Shown here piece after piece: positions 48,912 through 57,758 of a DNA stretch of 64,000 bases. This DNA is from Bradyrhizobium manausense (GTDB taxonomy: Bacteria > Pseudomonadota > Alphaproteobacteria > Rhizobiales > Xanthobacteraceae), in the NCBI RefSeq assembly GCF_018129685.1, contig NZ_JAFCLG010000012.1, positions 62,001 through 126,000 of the forward strand, given 5' to 3'. Under the pieces are notes generated by a model. That model was not told the DNA's origin and did not search any database. It saw only the letters and a list, made by a program, of their open reading frames with translations. Position 1 is the first letter of the stretch. The number at the start of each line of letters is the position of its first letter. The position numbers were made by a program, and so were the translations under genes.

Positions 48912-50216
48912 CTATCGCACCGTCGTCGCCGGCGGTTGGGCCTGCGCCGTACCGCCGCGCATGCGGGCCAAAAGCTCGGCGGTTGGCCAGGAATCCGCCG
49001 GCAGGCCGTATTTGAGCTGCATCGCCTTCACGGCCGCGCGACTCTGCTGGCCCAGCACACCGTCGACCTTGCCGACATTGAAGCCGGCGCGGACCAGCAA
49101 TTGCTGCAATTCCTTGATCTCGTTGAACGGCAATTGCGCGACTTGCCCGGCAGGCTTGCGCATCGGCGCCGCCCCGGCAATGCGGGAGGCGAGGTAGCCC
49201 GCGGTGGTCGAATAGATCAGCGAGTTGTTCCACTCGGTGTAGGCAGCGAAATTCGCATAGGCCATGAAGGCCGGCCCAAAGCGTCCCATCGGCAGCAGCA
49301 CGGACGCCGCGAGATTGTCATTCGGCAGCGGACGGCCATCGGGGTAGGTGACGCCGAACTGAGCCCATTTCGAGCGCGGCAGCTGCACGCTGAGATCGGT
49401 CTGGTCCCAGGGCAGGTTCGAGGGCACCTTGATCTCCTCCAGCCACGGCTCGCCGCGCCGCCACTTCAAGCCATTGGCGATGTAGTTCGCGGTCGAGCCG
49501 ATCACGTCGGGCGCCGAGCGCAAGAGGTCGCGCCGTCCGTCGCCGTCATAGTCGACGGCATAGTTGACGTAATGCGTCGGCAGGAACTGGGTCTGGCCGA
49601 GCTCGCCGGCCCAGGAGCCGATCATCTCGTCGGGCGTGAGATCGCCGCGATCGATCACTTTCAGCGCGGCGATGGTCTCGCCCACGAACATCTCCGAACG
49701 CCGGCAGTCATAGGCCAGCGACACCAGCGATTTCAGCGTCGGCAGATTGCCCATGTTGGCGCCGAAATCGCTCTCCAGGCCCCAGAAAGCCGCGATCACC
49801 GCCGGCGGCACGCCATATTCCTTTTCGGCGCGCGCAAAGGCCGCGGCGTATTGCTTGATGTGCTGCTGGCCGTTCTGCATCCGATAGGGCGCCGCCATGC
49901 GGCCGGCGAATTCGGTGAAGAGCTGTCCGAACACGCGCTGGCCGCGGTCGCGGTTGACGATGCCCTGGTCGTAGACGAGGTAGGGCCCGGCTTCCGACAG
50001 CGCATGCTGCGACACGCCGGCAGCCACCGCCTGCTGTTTCACGTCGGCGAGGAAGCGGTCGAAGCTCGCTCCGTTGTGGCACGATGCGGCACGCGGCGAG
50101 GGCGCGGTGGCCTTCGGAGCGGCGGGCCTTGCTGGCGGCGGCGCGAACTGGGCGGCGGCGGGAACAGAGAGCGCGGCGAGGGCAACGGCCGCGATCGTCA
50201 ATCGGGTCTGACGCAT
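48912..50216 (-). CDS. Lytic murein transglycosylase with peptidoglycan-binding domain (MltB-type)
   Basis: A 434-residue exported muramidase. The signal peptide ends near AAAQ (residue 23). The SLT_2/MltB catalytic domain (about 45-345) contains VPPAVIAAFWGLESDFGANM with the catalytic Glu, then SWAGELGQTQFLPTHYVNYA. A C-terminal PG_binding_1 domain (about 370-425) has LQQLLVRAGFNVGKVDGVLG. It cleaves glycan strands during wall remodelling. ATG 50216 is at the signal peptide; the longer upstream frame is not conserved. It is divergent from htpX. Confidence 0.92.
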   Translation of the reverse strand: MRQTRLTIAAVALAALSVPAAAQFAPPPARPAAPKATAPSPRAASCHNGASFDRFLADVKQQAVAAGVSQHALSEAGPYLVYDQGIVNRDRGQRVFGQLFTEFAGRMAAPYRMQNGQQHIKQYAAAFARAEKEYGVPPAVIAAFWGLESDFGANMGNLPTLKSLVSLAYDCRRSEMFVGETIAALKVIDRGDLTPDEMIGSWAGELGQTQFLPTHYVNYAVDYDGDGRRDLLRSAPDVIGSTANYIANGLKWRRGEPWLEEIKVPSNLPWDQTDLSVQLPRSKWAQFGVTYPDGRPLPNDNLAASVLLPMGRFGPAFMAYANFAAYTEWNNSLIYSTTAGYLASRIAGAAPMRKPAGQVAQLPFNEIKELQQLLVRAGFNVGKVDGVLGQQSRAAVKAMQLKYGLPADSWPTAELLARMRGGTAQAQPPATTVR

Positions 50217-50425
50217 GAGGTTTCCGGAAGGGGGAGACGCTTGGATTCTTGGCGAAAGTTCTTGGCGAAATTTCTCGGCGAACTTTAATGGAATGACCAA
50301 GCTCAAGCCAGTGCCGCGGCTCCGCGACGCACCCTGAAACCTTGCGCTCCGGCCGGAGGCATTCCTACCTGAGGTGTGCCGGCTTGCAGCGCCTCCAGGG
50401 CCCATGGCCGGCTTTGGAGACGGCC

Positions 50426-51358
50426 ATGAACTATCTGCGTACCGCAATGCTTCTCGCAGGCCTCACCGCCCTGTTCATGGGCGTGGGCTATCTGATCGGC
50501 GGCGCCGCCGGCGCGATGATCGCGCTTGTCATTGCGGCCGCGACCAATCTCTTCACCTACTGGAACTCGGACCGCATGGTGCTGTCGATGTACGGCGCCC
50601 ACGAGGTCGACCGTGCAAGCGCGCCGGAGCTGGTCGGCCTCGTTGCCGAGCTTGCTGGCCGCGCCGGCTTGCCGATGCCGCGCGTGTTCCTGATGGACGA
50701 GCCGCAACCGAATGCATTCGCGACCGGGCGCAATCCCGAGAATGCCGCCGTTGCCGTCACCACCGGCCTGATGCGCCAGCTCAGCCGTGAGGAGCTCGCC
50801 GGCGTCATCGCGCACGAGCTTGCGCATATCAAGCATCACGATACGCTCCTCATGACCATCACCGCGACCATCGCCGGCGCCATCTCGATGCTGGCGCAGT
50901 TCGGAATGTTCTTCGGCGGCAACCGCGACAACAACGGGCCCGGCATTGTCGGCTCGATCCTGATGATGATCCTGGCGCCGCTCGGTGCCATGCTGGTGCA
51001 GATGGCGATCAGCCGCACCCGCGAATATGCCGCTGACAATCTTGGCGCGCGTCTCGTCGGCCAGCCGATGTGGCTCGCCTCCGCGCTCGTCAAGATCGAG
51101 AGCGCGGCGCATCAGGTGCCGAATGTCGAGGCCGAGCGCAATCCCGCGACCGCGCACATGTTCATCATCAACCCGCTGTCGGGCCATGGCGTCGACAATC
51201 TCTTCGCCACCCATCCCTCGACGCAAAACCGTATCGCGGCGCTCCGGCAACTCTCGGCTGAGCTCAGTGCTCATGCGGCGCCGTCAGTTGGTGCGAACGA
51301 GAACTATCCGCCGCGCGGCCCGTGGGGCCGATCATCCTCGCGCGGACCGTGGGGATGA
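50426..51358 (+). CDS. htpX: HtpX membrane metalloprotease (M48B)
   Basis: A 310-residue zinc protease of the inner membrane that degrades misfolded membrane proteins. Two N-terminal helices (6-27, 30-47) are followed by the zinc site IAHELAHIKHHD (His130, Glu131, His134), two more helices (about 145-195), and the third ligand region SRTREYAADNLGA. The C-terminus is a Gly/Pro/Arg-rich tail ending SSRGPWG. GGAGACGG precedes ATG 50426. Confidence 0.93.
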   Translation: MNYLRTAMLLAGLTALFMGVGYLIGGAAGAMIALVIAAATNLFTYWNSDRMVLSMYGAHEVDRASAPELVGLVAELAGRAGLPMPRVFLMDEPQPNAFATGRNPENAAVAVTTGLMRQLSREELAGVIAHELAHIKHHDTLLMTITATIAGAISMLAQFGMFFGGNRDNNGPGIVGSILMMILAPLGAMLVQMAISRTREYAADNLGARLVGQPMWLASALVKIESAAHQVPNVEAERNPATAHMFIINPLSGHGVDNLFATHPSTQNRIAALRQLSAELSAHAAPSVGANENYPPRGPWGRSSSRGPWG

Positions 51359-51611
51359 GCTCGCGCGCCGCGCGGACGCATTCTGCCAGCGTTGCAATTC
51401 AAGCGAGATTTTTCATTCAACGTCGCATTGCCGCCGCCTGACAAAATCACGTCAGGGTGCGGTTGCTGCTGCGCACTATCCGAAATGTTAACTTGCGCTT
51501 TGCGGACTGTTGCGCCAGATCAATGCTTGCTCGCCTTGGCTGGGGGAGCAATGACATTCGAAATGCTCGCCGAGTGGCAGACTTTGCATATGCAGATCGC
51601 CGGAGGTTCGC

Positions 51612-51791
51612 ATGGTACCGTTGCAAATCGAGCATGTGGTCAAACGCGATATTGCACCGCGTGAAGGCCTTGCAGAACGAATGGAAGGCGCACTGCTGCT
51701 GACCTCACTGGCCTCGGTGACGGTTGTCTGGTGCTATCTGCTTGGCCTGGTGGTCTGGAAGTGCTGCATCTGGATCCTCGACCTCGCGTAG
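51612..51791 (+). CDS. Small single-pass membrane protein, 59 aa
   Basis: ATG 51612 with a strong GGAGG six bases upstream opens 59 codons: MVPLQIEHVVKRDIAPREGL, then AERMEGALLLTSLASVTVVW, then CYLLGLVVWKCCIWILDLA and a stop at 51789-51791. The second half is one long hydrophobic segment with three Cys and three Trp. No family recognised. The rest of 51359-51611 shows no gene. Confidence 0.55.
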   Translation: MVPLQIEHVVKRDIAPREGLAERMEGALLLTSLASVTVVWCYLLGLVVWKCCIWILDLA

Positions 51792-51956
51792 TTCCGCAAG
51801 GGCAGGCCTTGAGCACGCTGCCATGCGCAAGGCGCGGATTATGCAGGCATTGTGATCTGGCGCACAGAGCGGCGCGCCGGCCGGTGCTATGACCTGACCG
51901 AGAATGTTCCTTCGAAAGGGGATGCGTGGCCGGCCCTCTGCCTGCCGCCGTCGAAG

Positions 51957-52598
51957 ATGACCAGAGCTGCCGTGCCATTGTTGATCGTCCTGGGCGTGGT
52001 CATCGGCCTGTCCACGCACACGGTCGTGAATTGCGGTGATGAGGACGAGCCCGACATCTGCTCGGCCGTGATCGGCTTCTCGCCGCTTCGCGGTTCCCTG
52101 ATCGCGTTCGCCTATGAAGGGCGCGGGCGGATCGCGCTGCGTCATGGCGACAACAGCCGGGCGATCGCCGACTTCAGCGAGGCCATCCATCTCAATCCCA
52201 ACCGCGCTTCGCTCTTTCGCGACCGCGCGCAGGCCTACCGGCAGAACGGTGATCTCGCCCTTGCCATCGCCGACTACGACGAGGCGATCGCGCTTGATCC
52301 CAAGCCCGCCGTGCCCTATCGCGAGCGCGGCCTTGCGCTTGTTGCCAAGGGCGATCTCGATCGCGCAATCCTGAGCTACAGCACAGCCGTGCGCCTCGAC
52401 CCCACGGACGCACAGGCCCGCCTCGACCGCGGCCTCGCCTTCCTCGCCCGCGGCCAGGCCAATGACGCCCGCGCCGATTTCGAAGCCGCGCTCGCGCTGC
52501 CCCCCGGCAGGGACGCGAAGACGCGCGACGCCGCACGCGCCAAGCTGGCTGAGCTCACGCAGACGGAGCCGACCCGGGTCTTGACCCCGCAGCGGTGA
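51957..52598 (+). CDS. Tetratricopeptide-repeat exported protein
   Basis: About 213 residues. An N-terminal hydrophobic segment (5-22) is followed by NCGDEDEPDIC, then four TPR units (about 50-185) with the typical A..D...AI.L.P pattern: SRAIADFSEAIHLNPNRASL, LALAIADYDEAIALDPKPAV, DLDRAILSYSTAVRLDPTDA. TPRs mediate protein contacts; the partner is unknown. ATG 51957 places the hydrophobic segment as a signal or anchor; a GTG at 51852 is possible but adds 35 non-conserved residues. Confidence 0.8.
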   Translation: MTRAAVPLLIVLGVVIGLSTHTVVNCGDEDEPDICSAVIGFSPLRGSLIAFAYEGRGRIALRHGDNSRAIADFSEAIHLNPNRASLFRDRAQAYRQNGDLALAIADYDEAIALDPKPAVPYRERGLALVAKGDLDRAILSYSTAVRLDPTDAQARLDRGLAFLARGQANDARADFEAALALPPGRDAKTRDAARAKLAELTQTEPTRVLTPQR

Positions 52599-52628
52599 GC
52601 GGTCGTCCTTTCGCCGAAGGAAGGGGGC

Positions 52629-52982
52629 CTACTTCGCTTTCTTGGCTTTGGCCTTCTTCGCGTTTGCGGCCTTCTTCGCCGGCTTCTCCTTCGCCGGCTT
52701 TTCCGCTTTCACCTCGGCAGGCGCGCTGGCGGCCAGCCGCATGGCGCGGGCGTAGCTGTCGGCGACGTTGTCCGCGGACATCTGCAGGCGCCGTGCGGCG
52801 GCGGTGGCCTGTTCGATGGTGGCCTTGGCCATCATCTTGAAACGGGCGCCGGTCTCCTTGCTCTTGGCCTTGGCGGCAAGGCCGCTGAAGCGATCCCGGC
52901 GCTCCTTGGCGCGGGTCATCAGGCCCGTCTGCAGCTGTCTGGCCAGTTGCCGGATCACGACATCCAGGTCGGCGTCCGCCAT
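52629..52982 (-). CDS. Small basic protein with histone H1-like Lys/Ala/Pro tail
   Basis: A 117-residue protein. The first 80 residues are helical (VVIRQLARQLQTGLMTRAKE, then ATIEQATAAARRLQMSADNV). The last 35 are almost only Lys, Ala, Pro and Glu (EKPAKEKPAKKAANAKKAKA), like histone H1 tails and bacterial AlgR3/Hc1-type proteins. DNA or RNA binding is plausible but inferred from composition. It is a single gene on the minus strand. Confidence 0.8.
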   Translation of the reverse strand: MADADLDVVIRQLARQLQTGLMTRAKERRDRFSGLAAKAKSKETGARFKMMAKATIEQATAAARRLQMSADNVADSYARAMRLAASAPAEVKAEKPAKEKPAKKAANAKKAKAKKAK

Positions 52983-53158
52983 GTCTTCTATCCCCTTCGA
53001 AACGGTCCCAATCGATGCGGCGGGACTATGCAGATCGGGCCCCTGCTTGGCAATTGCCGCAGGTGAGTCATCCGCAGCTTCCGGTTACCAAAACAGAAAA
53101 GCCGCGCATTTCGCGCGGCTCTTGGCATTCGCTTGGCGCGAAGGGCGCCGTGTCGGGC

Positions 53159-53971
53159 TCACTTCAACGAGGCGACCGGTCCGCTCGAATTTGCTGCCGG
53201 ATCGGGGTCGAAGCCGAATATGCCGACCAGATACTTGTAATAGTCCGGCATCTTTTCCTTGAGCGCTTCGCGGGTCTTCGGATCCTGTATGTCGCTCTTT
53301 CCGGCCAGGAAGATGCTGGCGGTCACGGCAAAGAACTCCATCTGGTTCTTCATCGCATAGGCCTCCTTGGGCAGGAGATCCTTGCTCTTGGCAAGGGCGT
53401 AATAGATGATCACGCCCTTGTTGGCGTAGCCGTCCGGCAACAGCCGCGCGTGATAGGCGTGCATCATCTCGTGGAGCAGCACGGCCTCCTTCTCGTAGCG
53501 CATCATGTCCGGGCGGACCATGATCACGCCGAGCCCGGAATCGACGGCGAGGTCGACGGCATTCGGATTGGTCCAGCGCTGGCTGTCGTGGTCCCACACC
53601 GTCAGCGTGCGCGGCGTGGTGCGCTGGATGTCCGGGGTGACCCGGCCGTAGCACGCGGTCGCGGCGCCTTCGTCGAGGCAGGCCATCTCGCTTGCGATGA
53701 TCGGAACGGTGCGGAAGAAGCGCATCACGCGCGGCGAGAGGCCCGCGGCCTCCACGACGTCGATCTGGCGCTTGAGATTGTCGGTGAGCTTGTCGAGGTC
53801 CTTGCGATCGGTTGCCTCCGAGACGTCGAACATGTAGCCGCGATAGCTCTGGAAGCCGGGCGGCAGCGATTTTGCCGCGTCAGCCGACGCGACGTCGAGC
53901 GAGCCGGCGTTGGACGGATTGGCGAACAGCGCGCCGACGATGGTCGCGGTCAGCAGCAACGCAATGCGCAT
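53159..53971 (-). CDS. Exported HExxH protein, putative zinc peptidase
   Basis: A 270-residue protein with a signal peptide (cleavage after PSNAG, residue 23). The zinc-binding helix VLLHEMMHAYHARLL has His167, Glu168 and His171, and an acidic third ligand could be the Glu in MKNQMEFFAVTASIFLAGKS. A Cys pair (MACLDEGAATACYG) may form a disulphide. I cannot place it in a named peptidase family. GGGGG lies 6 bases before ATG 53971. Confidence 0.8.
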   Translation of the reverse strand: MRIALLLTATIVGALFANPSNAGSLDVASADAAKSLPPGFQSYRGYMFDVSEATDRKDLDKLTDNLKRQIDVVEAAGLSPRVMRFFRTVPIIASEMACLDEGAATACYGRVTPDIQRTTPRTLTVWDHDSQRWTNPNAVDLAVDSGLGVIMVRPDMMRYEKEAVLLHEMMHAYHARLLPDGYANKGVIIYYALAKSKDLLPKEAYAMKNQMEFFAVTASIFLAGKSDIQDPKTREALKEKMPDYYKYLVGIFGFDPDPAANSSGPVASLK

Positions 53972-54133
53972 GATGAACCCCCTGATGTCACTTCGCACGG
54001 CAGGATAGGCTGCCGTTGTTTGCGAAACGTGAGTGGGGCGAGGCTAAGGCGCCGATGTTGAGGCGTGCTTAATCGTTGGTTGCAGTTCGCGCGAGCGGAT
54101 TAGCGGCAGGTTAACCATGGCGGTGACGACGAA

Positions 54134-54156
54134 AGGCCGCGCGGGCGGCGCGGCCT
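54134..54156 (-). terminator. Terminator-like hairpin after the truncated minus-strand gene
   Basis: AGGCCGCGC and GCGCGGCCT form a 9-bp stem with a 5-base loop. On the minus strand it is followed by TTTCGTCG. It lies 20 bases after the stop of the fragment at 54176. Confidence 0.5.
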
Positions 54157-54175
54157 CGCGCCGTGGCCCGTCATC

Positions 54176-54337
54176 TCAGTAGTCGTAGCCGGGATGGCCT
54201 GGATAGTACTGACGGTTGCAGGCCCTGCGGCCGCGGTCATAGGCGGCGTTATCGCCGTGAGCGAGCGCGCTGACATATTTCAGGCAGCGAACGTAGTTGT
54301 CATTGCCGAGCCAGTCGAGGCCGTTGGCCGAAGCCAA
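54176..54337 (-). pseudogene. Small secreted protein gene truncated by a repeat
   Basis: The minus strand reads LASANGLDWLGNDNYVRCLK, then YVSALAHGDNAAYDRGRRAC, then NRQYYPGHPGYDY and a stop at 54176-54178. The LASA before NGLDW looks like the end of a signal peptide, but the frame upstream meets a stop and then a palindromic repeat at 54350. So the N-terminus and promoter seem to have been replaced by the repeat. The two Cys suggest a small disulphide-bonded exported protein. Family not known. Confidence 0.5.
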
Positions 54338-54349
54338 GGCCGGTGGCTA

Positions 54350-54378
54350 TGGGTCCTGGCCTTCGCCAGGACGACGGT
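54350..54378. repeat. Single CCTGGCNTTCGCCAGG palindrome
   Basis: gggtcctggccttcgccagg and acgac: one unit of the family seen as a pair at 23093. It abuts the truncated secreted-protein gene. Confidence 0.7.
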
Positions 54379-54422
54379 GAATCTGTGGCGTGCGCCTTCC
54401 GCCAAGCGCACAGCCGCCGCCC

Positions 54423-55868
54423 TCACAACTCCCGTGCGTTCGAGAACGCAAAGCTCGACACCCGCCGCGTCGTCTCATCCAGGATCAGCGTGCGCGTGAT
54501 CGGCGGCTCGGCGCGCTGGGCGCAGTTTTCGCGCTCGCAAAGCCGGCAATTGACGCCGATCGGCGTGCCCTCGGTCTTCTCCAGATCGATGCCGGCGGCG
54601 TAGGTCAGGCGCGCGGCGTGGCGGATTTCGCAGCCGAGGCCGATAGCGAAGCGCGGCTGCGGCAGCGGATGCGGCGCGACGGGACGGCGCACCATCTGCG
54701 CGATGGAGAAATAGCGCGTGCCGTCGGACAGCTCGATCACCTGCTTCAACAGGCGGTCCGGCGTGTCGAAAGTGGAGTGCACGTTCCACAGTGGACACGT
54801 GCCGCCGAACTTCGAGAACGGGAACGTGCCGGAGGAGAAGCGCTTCGAGACGTTGCCGGCGTTGTCGACGCGCAGCAGGAAGAACGGAATCCCGCGCGCG
54901 TTCGGCCGCTGCAGCGTGGTGAGGCGATGGCACACCTGCTCGAAGCCCGAATTGAAGCGCTGCGCCAGCACGTGAATGTCGTAGTTGAGCGCCTCGGCGG
55001 CCGCGAGGAACGTCGGGTAGGGCATCATCACGGCCGCCGCAAAGTAATTGCCGAGCGTGATGCGGAACAGCCGGCGCGGCGCATCGTCGAGCGGACCCGC
55101 GCGGCTGATGATGGTCTCCAACGCTTGCGCGCACTCGCCGAGACCCAGCTGGAAGGCGAGCTGGAAGGCGCGGCCGGGCAGGTCGACCAGCTCCGAGACC
55201 AGGAGCTGGCGGCGGTGGCGGTCGAACCGGCGCAGCGTCTCGCGCATCACGTCGACAGGCATGATGCGGGTCTGGATCGAATGCTTTTCGCGCAGGCGCT
55301 CGACGAGCGCGGCATAAAGCCCTTCGGCCGGGACGTTCAACTCGTCACGCAGGTTTTCCGCGGCCTGCTCGAGTTCCGGAAAATAGTTGCGGTTGGCCTC
55401 GATCAGCTCGCGCACGCGCTCGACCGGATTGGCCTCATAGCGCGTGCCGACGTCGCGGTCGGCCATTTGCGCCGCGGCCAGCGTCTCGCCCTGGCGCGCC
55501 TCGGTATAGGCCGCATAGAGCCGTTGCAGCGCATGGGTGACGCCGGGACAGAGCTCGGCGAGGTCACGCAGCTCCTGCTTGGGAACGTCGATCTGGCGGA
55601 ACAGCGGATCGGAGAAGATCTCGTTGAGCTCGGCGAAGAAGCGGTCCTCGTCGGCGGTGGCGAGGTCCCGAAGGTCGAGATCGTAGGTCTCGGCGAGCCG
55701 CAGCAGGATCTGCGCCGTCACCGGGCGCTGGTTCCGCTCGATGAGGTTCACATAGCTCGGCGAGATCCCGAGCCCCTCGGCAATCTGCGTCTGCGACAGC
55801 CCCAATTGCTGCCGGATCCGCCGGAAGCGTGGGCCGACGAACAGTTTCTTCCCGGATTCGCCGGCCAT
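54423..55868 (-). CDS. XRE-family ScfR/RamB-like regulator (short-chain acyl-CoA-sensing type)
   Basis: A 481-residue regulator. The N-terminal XRE helix-turn-helix (about 11-66) reads FRRIRQQLGLSQTQIAEGLG, then ISPSYVNLIERNQRPVT. A middle ImmA/IrrE-like domain has lost the zinc-protease HExxH (RFNSGFEQVCHRLTTLQRPN). The C-terminal DUF2083 domain carries a cysteine knuckle, NCRLCERENCAQR. RamB of Corynebacterium and ScfR of rhizobia share this layout and control acetate, propionate and glyoxylate genes. It is divergent from aceA with repeated motifs between them, so it probably regulates aceA and itself. Confidence 0.9.
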   Translation of the reverse strand: MAGESGKKLFVGPRFRRIRQQLGLSQTQIAEGLGISPSYVNLIERNQRPVTAQILLRLAETYDLDLRDLATADEDRFFAELNEIFSDPLFRQIDVPKQELRDLAELCPGVTHALQRLYAAYTEARQGETLAAAQMADRDVGTRYEANPVERVRELIEANRNYFPELEQAAENLRDELNVPAEGLYAALVERLREKHSIQTRIMPVDVMRETLRRFDRHRRQLLVSELVDLPGRAFQLAFQLGLGECAQALETIISRAGPLDDAPRRLFRITLGNYFAAAVMMPYPTFLAAAEALNYDIHVLAQRFNSGFEQVCHRLTTLQRPNARGIPFFLLRVDNAGNVSKRFSSGTFPFSKFGGTCPLWNVHSTFDTPDRLLKQVIELSDGTRYFSIAQMVRRPVAPHPLPQPRFAIGLGCEIRHAARLTYAAGIDLEKTEGTPIGVNCRLCERENCAQRAEPPITRTLILDETTRRVSSFAFSNAREL

Positions 55869-55890
55869 TCCTAGGACTCCAGGGGCATCA

Positions 55891-55909
55891 AGGTCAGTCT
55901 TTCTGACCT
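55891..55909. promoter_or_regulatory. Inverted repeat in the leader of the ScfR-like gene
   Basis: AGGTCAGTCTTTCTGACCT: 7-base perfect arms around TCTTT, 23 bases upstream of the regulator start. A likely autoregulatory operator or leader hairpin. Confidence 0.5.
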
Positions 55910-55914
55910 ATACT

Positions 55915-55960
55915 TTACAGGATTTACAAAGTTACATCTATTACATGTTCTGATGTTACA
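55915..55960. promoter_or_regulatory. Array of five TTACA motifs between scfR-like gene and aceA
   Basis: TTACA occurs at 55915, 55924, 55932, 55941 and 55956, spaced 9, 8, 9 and 15 bases, all on the same strand, in an AT-rich patch unlike its surroundings. A near-helical spacing suggests cooperative binding by one regulator. The array sits about 47 bases from the regulator start and 141 bases from the aceA start. Confidence 0.55.
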
Positions 55961-56100
55961 TGACATCACCATTCGAATACAAGTCCTCTGTACGAACTTC
56001 TCTTTCTCGCGTTTATCTCCTGACACGCATTTCGCAATGCATTGTCAAAAATGTCGATGACGAAGCCAACGCTTCGTCGTCATCGAGAAGGATCAGGCAC

Positions 56101-57735
56101 ATGAACTACCAGCCTCGCGGCATCAACACCCTCCAGGGCCCGGCGTCGTATCAGAGCGAGATCGACGCGGCCCGGGCGCTCCTCGACAGCCAGCCGACCT
56201 GGAACGGGGTGACGGCCGAGGCGGTCGCGCGCATGCGCCTGCAGAACCGTTTCAAGACCGGCCTGGACATCGCCCGCTACACCGCGGCGCTGATGCGGGC
56301 CGACATGGCGGCCTATGACAAGGATCCGACCAAGTACACGCAGTCGCTGGGCTGCTGGCACGGCTTCATCGCGCAGCAGAAGCTGATCTCGATCAAGAAG
56401 CACTTCGGCGGCAGGACCGATCGCAAATATCTGTATCTGTCCGGCTGGATGATCGCGGCGCTGCGTTCCGAGTTCGGACCGCTGCCCGACCAGTCGATGC
56501 ACGAGAAGACCTCGGTGCCGGCGCTGATCGAAGAGCTCTACACCTTCCTCCGTCAAGCCGATGCCCGCGAGCTCAACGACATCTTCCGTCTGCTCGACAA
56601 GGCGCGCAAGGAAGGCGATGCGACCCGCGAGAAGGAGCTGATCGCGAAGATCGACAACTTCCAGACCCATGTCGTGCCCGTCATCGCCGACATCGACGCC
56701 GGCTTCGGTAACGCCGAGGCGACCTATCTGCTCGCCAAGAAGATGATCGAAGCGGGCGCCTGCGCGCTGCAGATCGAGAACCAGGTCTCGGACGAGAAGC
56801 AGTGCGGTCACCAGGACGGCAAGGTCACCGTGCCGCACGAGGTTTTCCTCGCCAAGATCCGCGCCTGCCGCCACGCCTTCCTCGAGCTCGGTGTCGAGGA
56901 CGGCATCATCGTCACCCGCACCGACTCGCTCGGCGCTGGCCTGACGCAGCAGATCGCCGTCAGCCACAAGCCGGGCGACATCGGCGACCAGTACAACAGC
57001 TTCCTCGATTGCGAGGAAGTGACGGCGGCGAACGCCCGCAACGGCGACGTCATCATCAACCGCAACGGCAAGATGCTGCGTCCGAAGCGGCTGCCCTCGA
57101 ACCTCTACCAGTTCCGCGCCGGTACGGGCGAGGACCGCTGCGTGCTCGACAGCATCACCTCGCTGCAGAACGGCGCGGACCTGCTCTGGATCGAGACCGA
57201 GAAGCCGCATATCGAGCAGATCGCCAAGATGGTCGACCGCATCCGTGAGGTCATCCCGAACGCCAAGCTCGCCTACAACAACTCGCCGTCGTTCAACTGG
57301 ACCATCAACTTCCGTCAGCAGGTCTACGACGCGATGAAGGAAGCCGGCAAGGATGTCAGCAAGTACGTCAGGGCCGAGCTGATGAAGCCGGAATACGACG
57401 ATACGCCGCTGGCGATCGAGGCCGACGAGCGCATCCGGACCTTCCAGGCGGATTCGGCCAAGCGTGCCGGCATCTTCCACCACCTGATCACGCTGCCGAC
57501 CTACCACACGGCCGCGCTGTCCACCGACAACCTCGCACGCGAGTATTTCGGCGAGCAGGGCATGCTCGGCTACGTCAAGAACGTCCAGCGTCAGGAGATC
57601 CGTCAGGGTATCGCCTGCGCCAAGCACCAGAACATGGCCGGCTCCGATATCGGCGATGACCACAAGGAATATTTCGCAGGTGAAGCGGCCCTGAAGGCGG
57701 GCGGCGCCCACAACACGATGAACCAGTTCGGCTAA
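56101..57735 (+). CDS. aceA: Isocitrate lyase (long form)
   Basis: A 544-residue enzyme splitting isocitrate into glyoxylate and succinate, the first step of the glyoxylate shunt. The catalytic Cys235 is in DEKQCGHQDGKVTVPHE, where many enzymes read KKCGH. Other blocks are VIADIDAGFGNAEATYLL, TRTDSLGAG, SPSFNWTINF and the C-terminal GSDIGDDHKEYF. The extra mid-domain segments match the longer bacterial subtype. ATG 56101 is chosen; the frame is open to 55960 but includes the promoter region. It is needed to grow on fatty acids or acetate, complementing the beta-oxidation operon. Confidence 0.95.
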   Translation: MNYQPRGINTLQGPASYQSEIDAARALLDSQPTWNGVTAEAVARMRLQNRFKTGLDIARYTAALMRADMAAYDKDPTKYTQSLGCWHGFIAQQKLISIKKHFGGRTDRKYLYLSGWMIAALRSEFGPLPDQSMHEKTSVPALIEELYTFLRQADARELNDIFRLLDKARKEGDATREKELIAKIDNFQTHVVPVIADIDAGFGNAEATYLLAKKMIEAGACALQIENQVSDEKQCGHQDGKVTVPHEVFLAKIRACRHAFLELGVEDGIIVTRTDSLGAGLTQQIAVSHKPGDIGDQYNSFLDCEEVTAANARNGDVIINRNGKMLRPKRLPSNLYQFRAGTGEDRCVLDSITSLQNGADLLWIETEKPHIEQIAKMVDRIREVIPNAKLAYNNSPSFNWTINFRQQVYDAMKEAGKDVSKYVRAELMKPEYDDTPLAIEADERIRTFQADSAKRAGIFHHLITLPTYHTAALSTDNLAREYFGEQGMLGYVKNVQRQEIRQGIACAKHQNMAGSDIGDDHKEYFAGEAALKAGGAHNTMNQFG

Positions 57736-57758
57736 CGCCATCCAAGAGGAGACTGACA

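Noticed and set aside
55960..56100. N-terminal extension of isocitrate lyase from an ATG at 55960
   Set aside because: The extension lies in the divergent promoter region, overlaps the TTACA array and has no conserved residues; ATG 56101 gives the normal family start.
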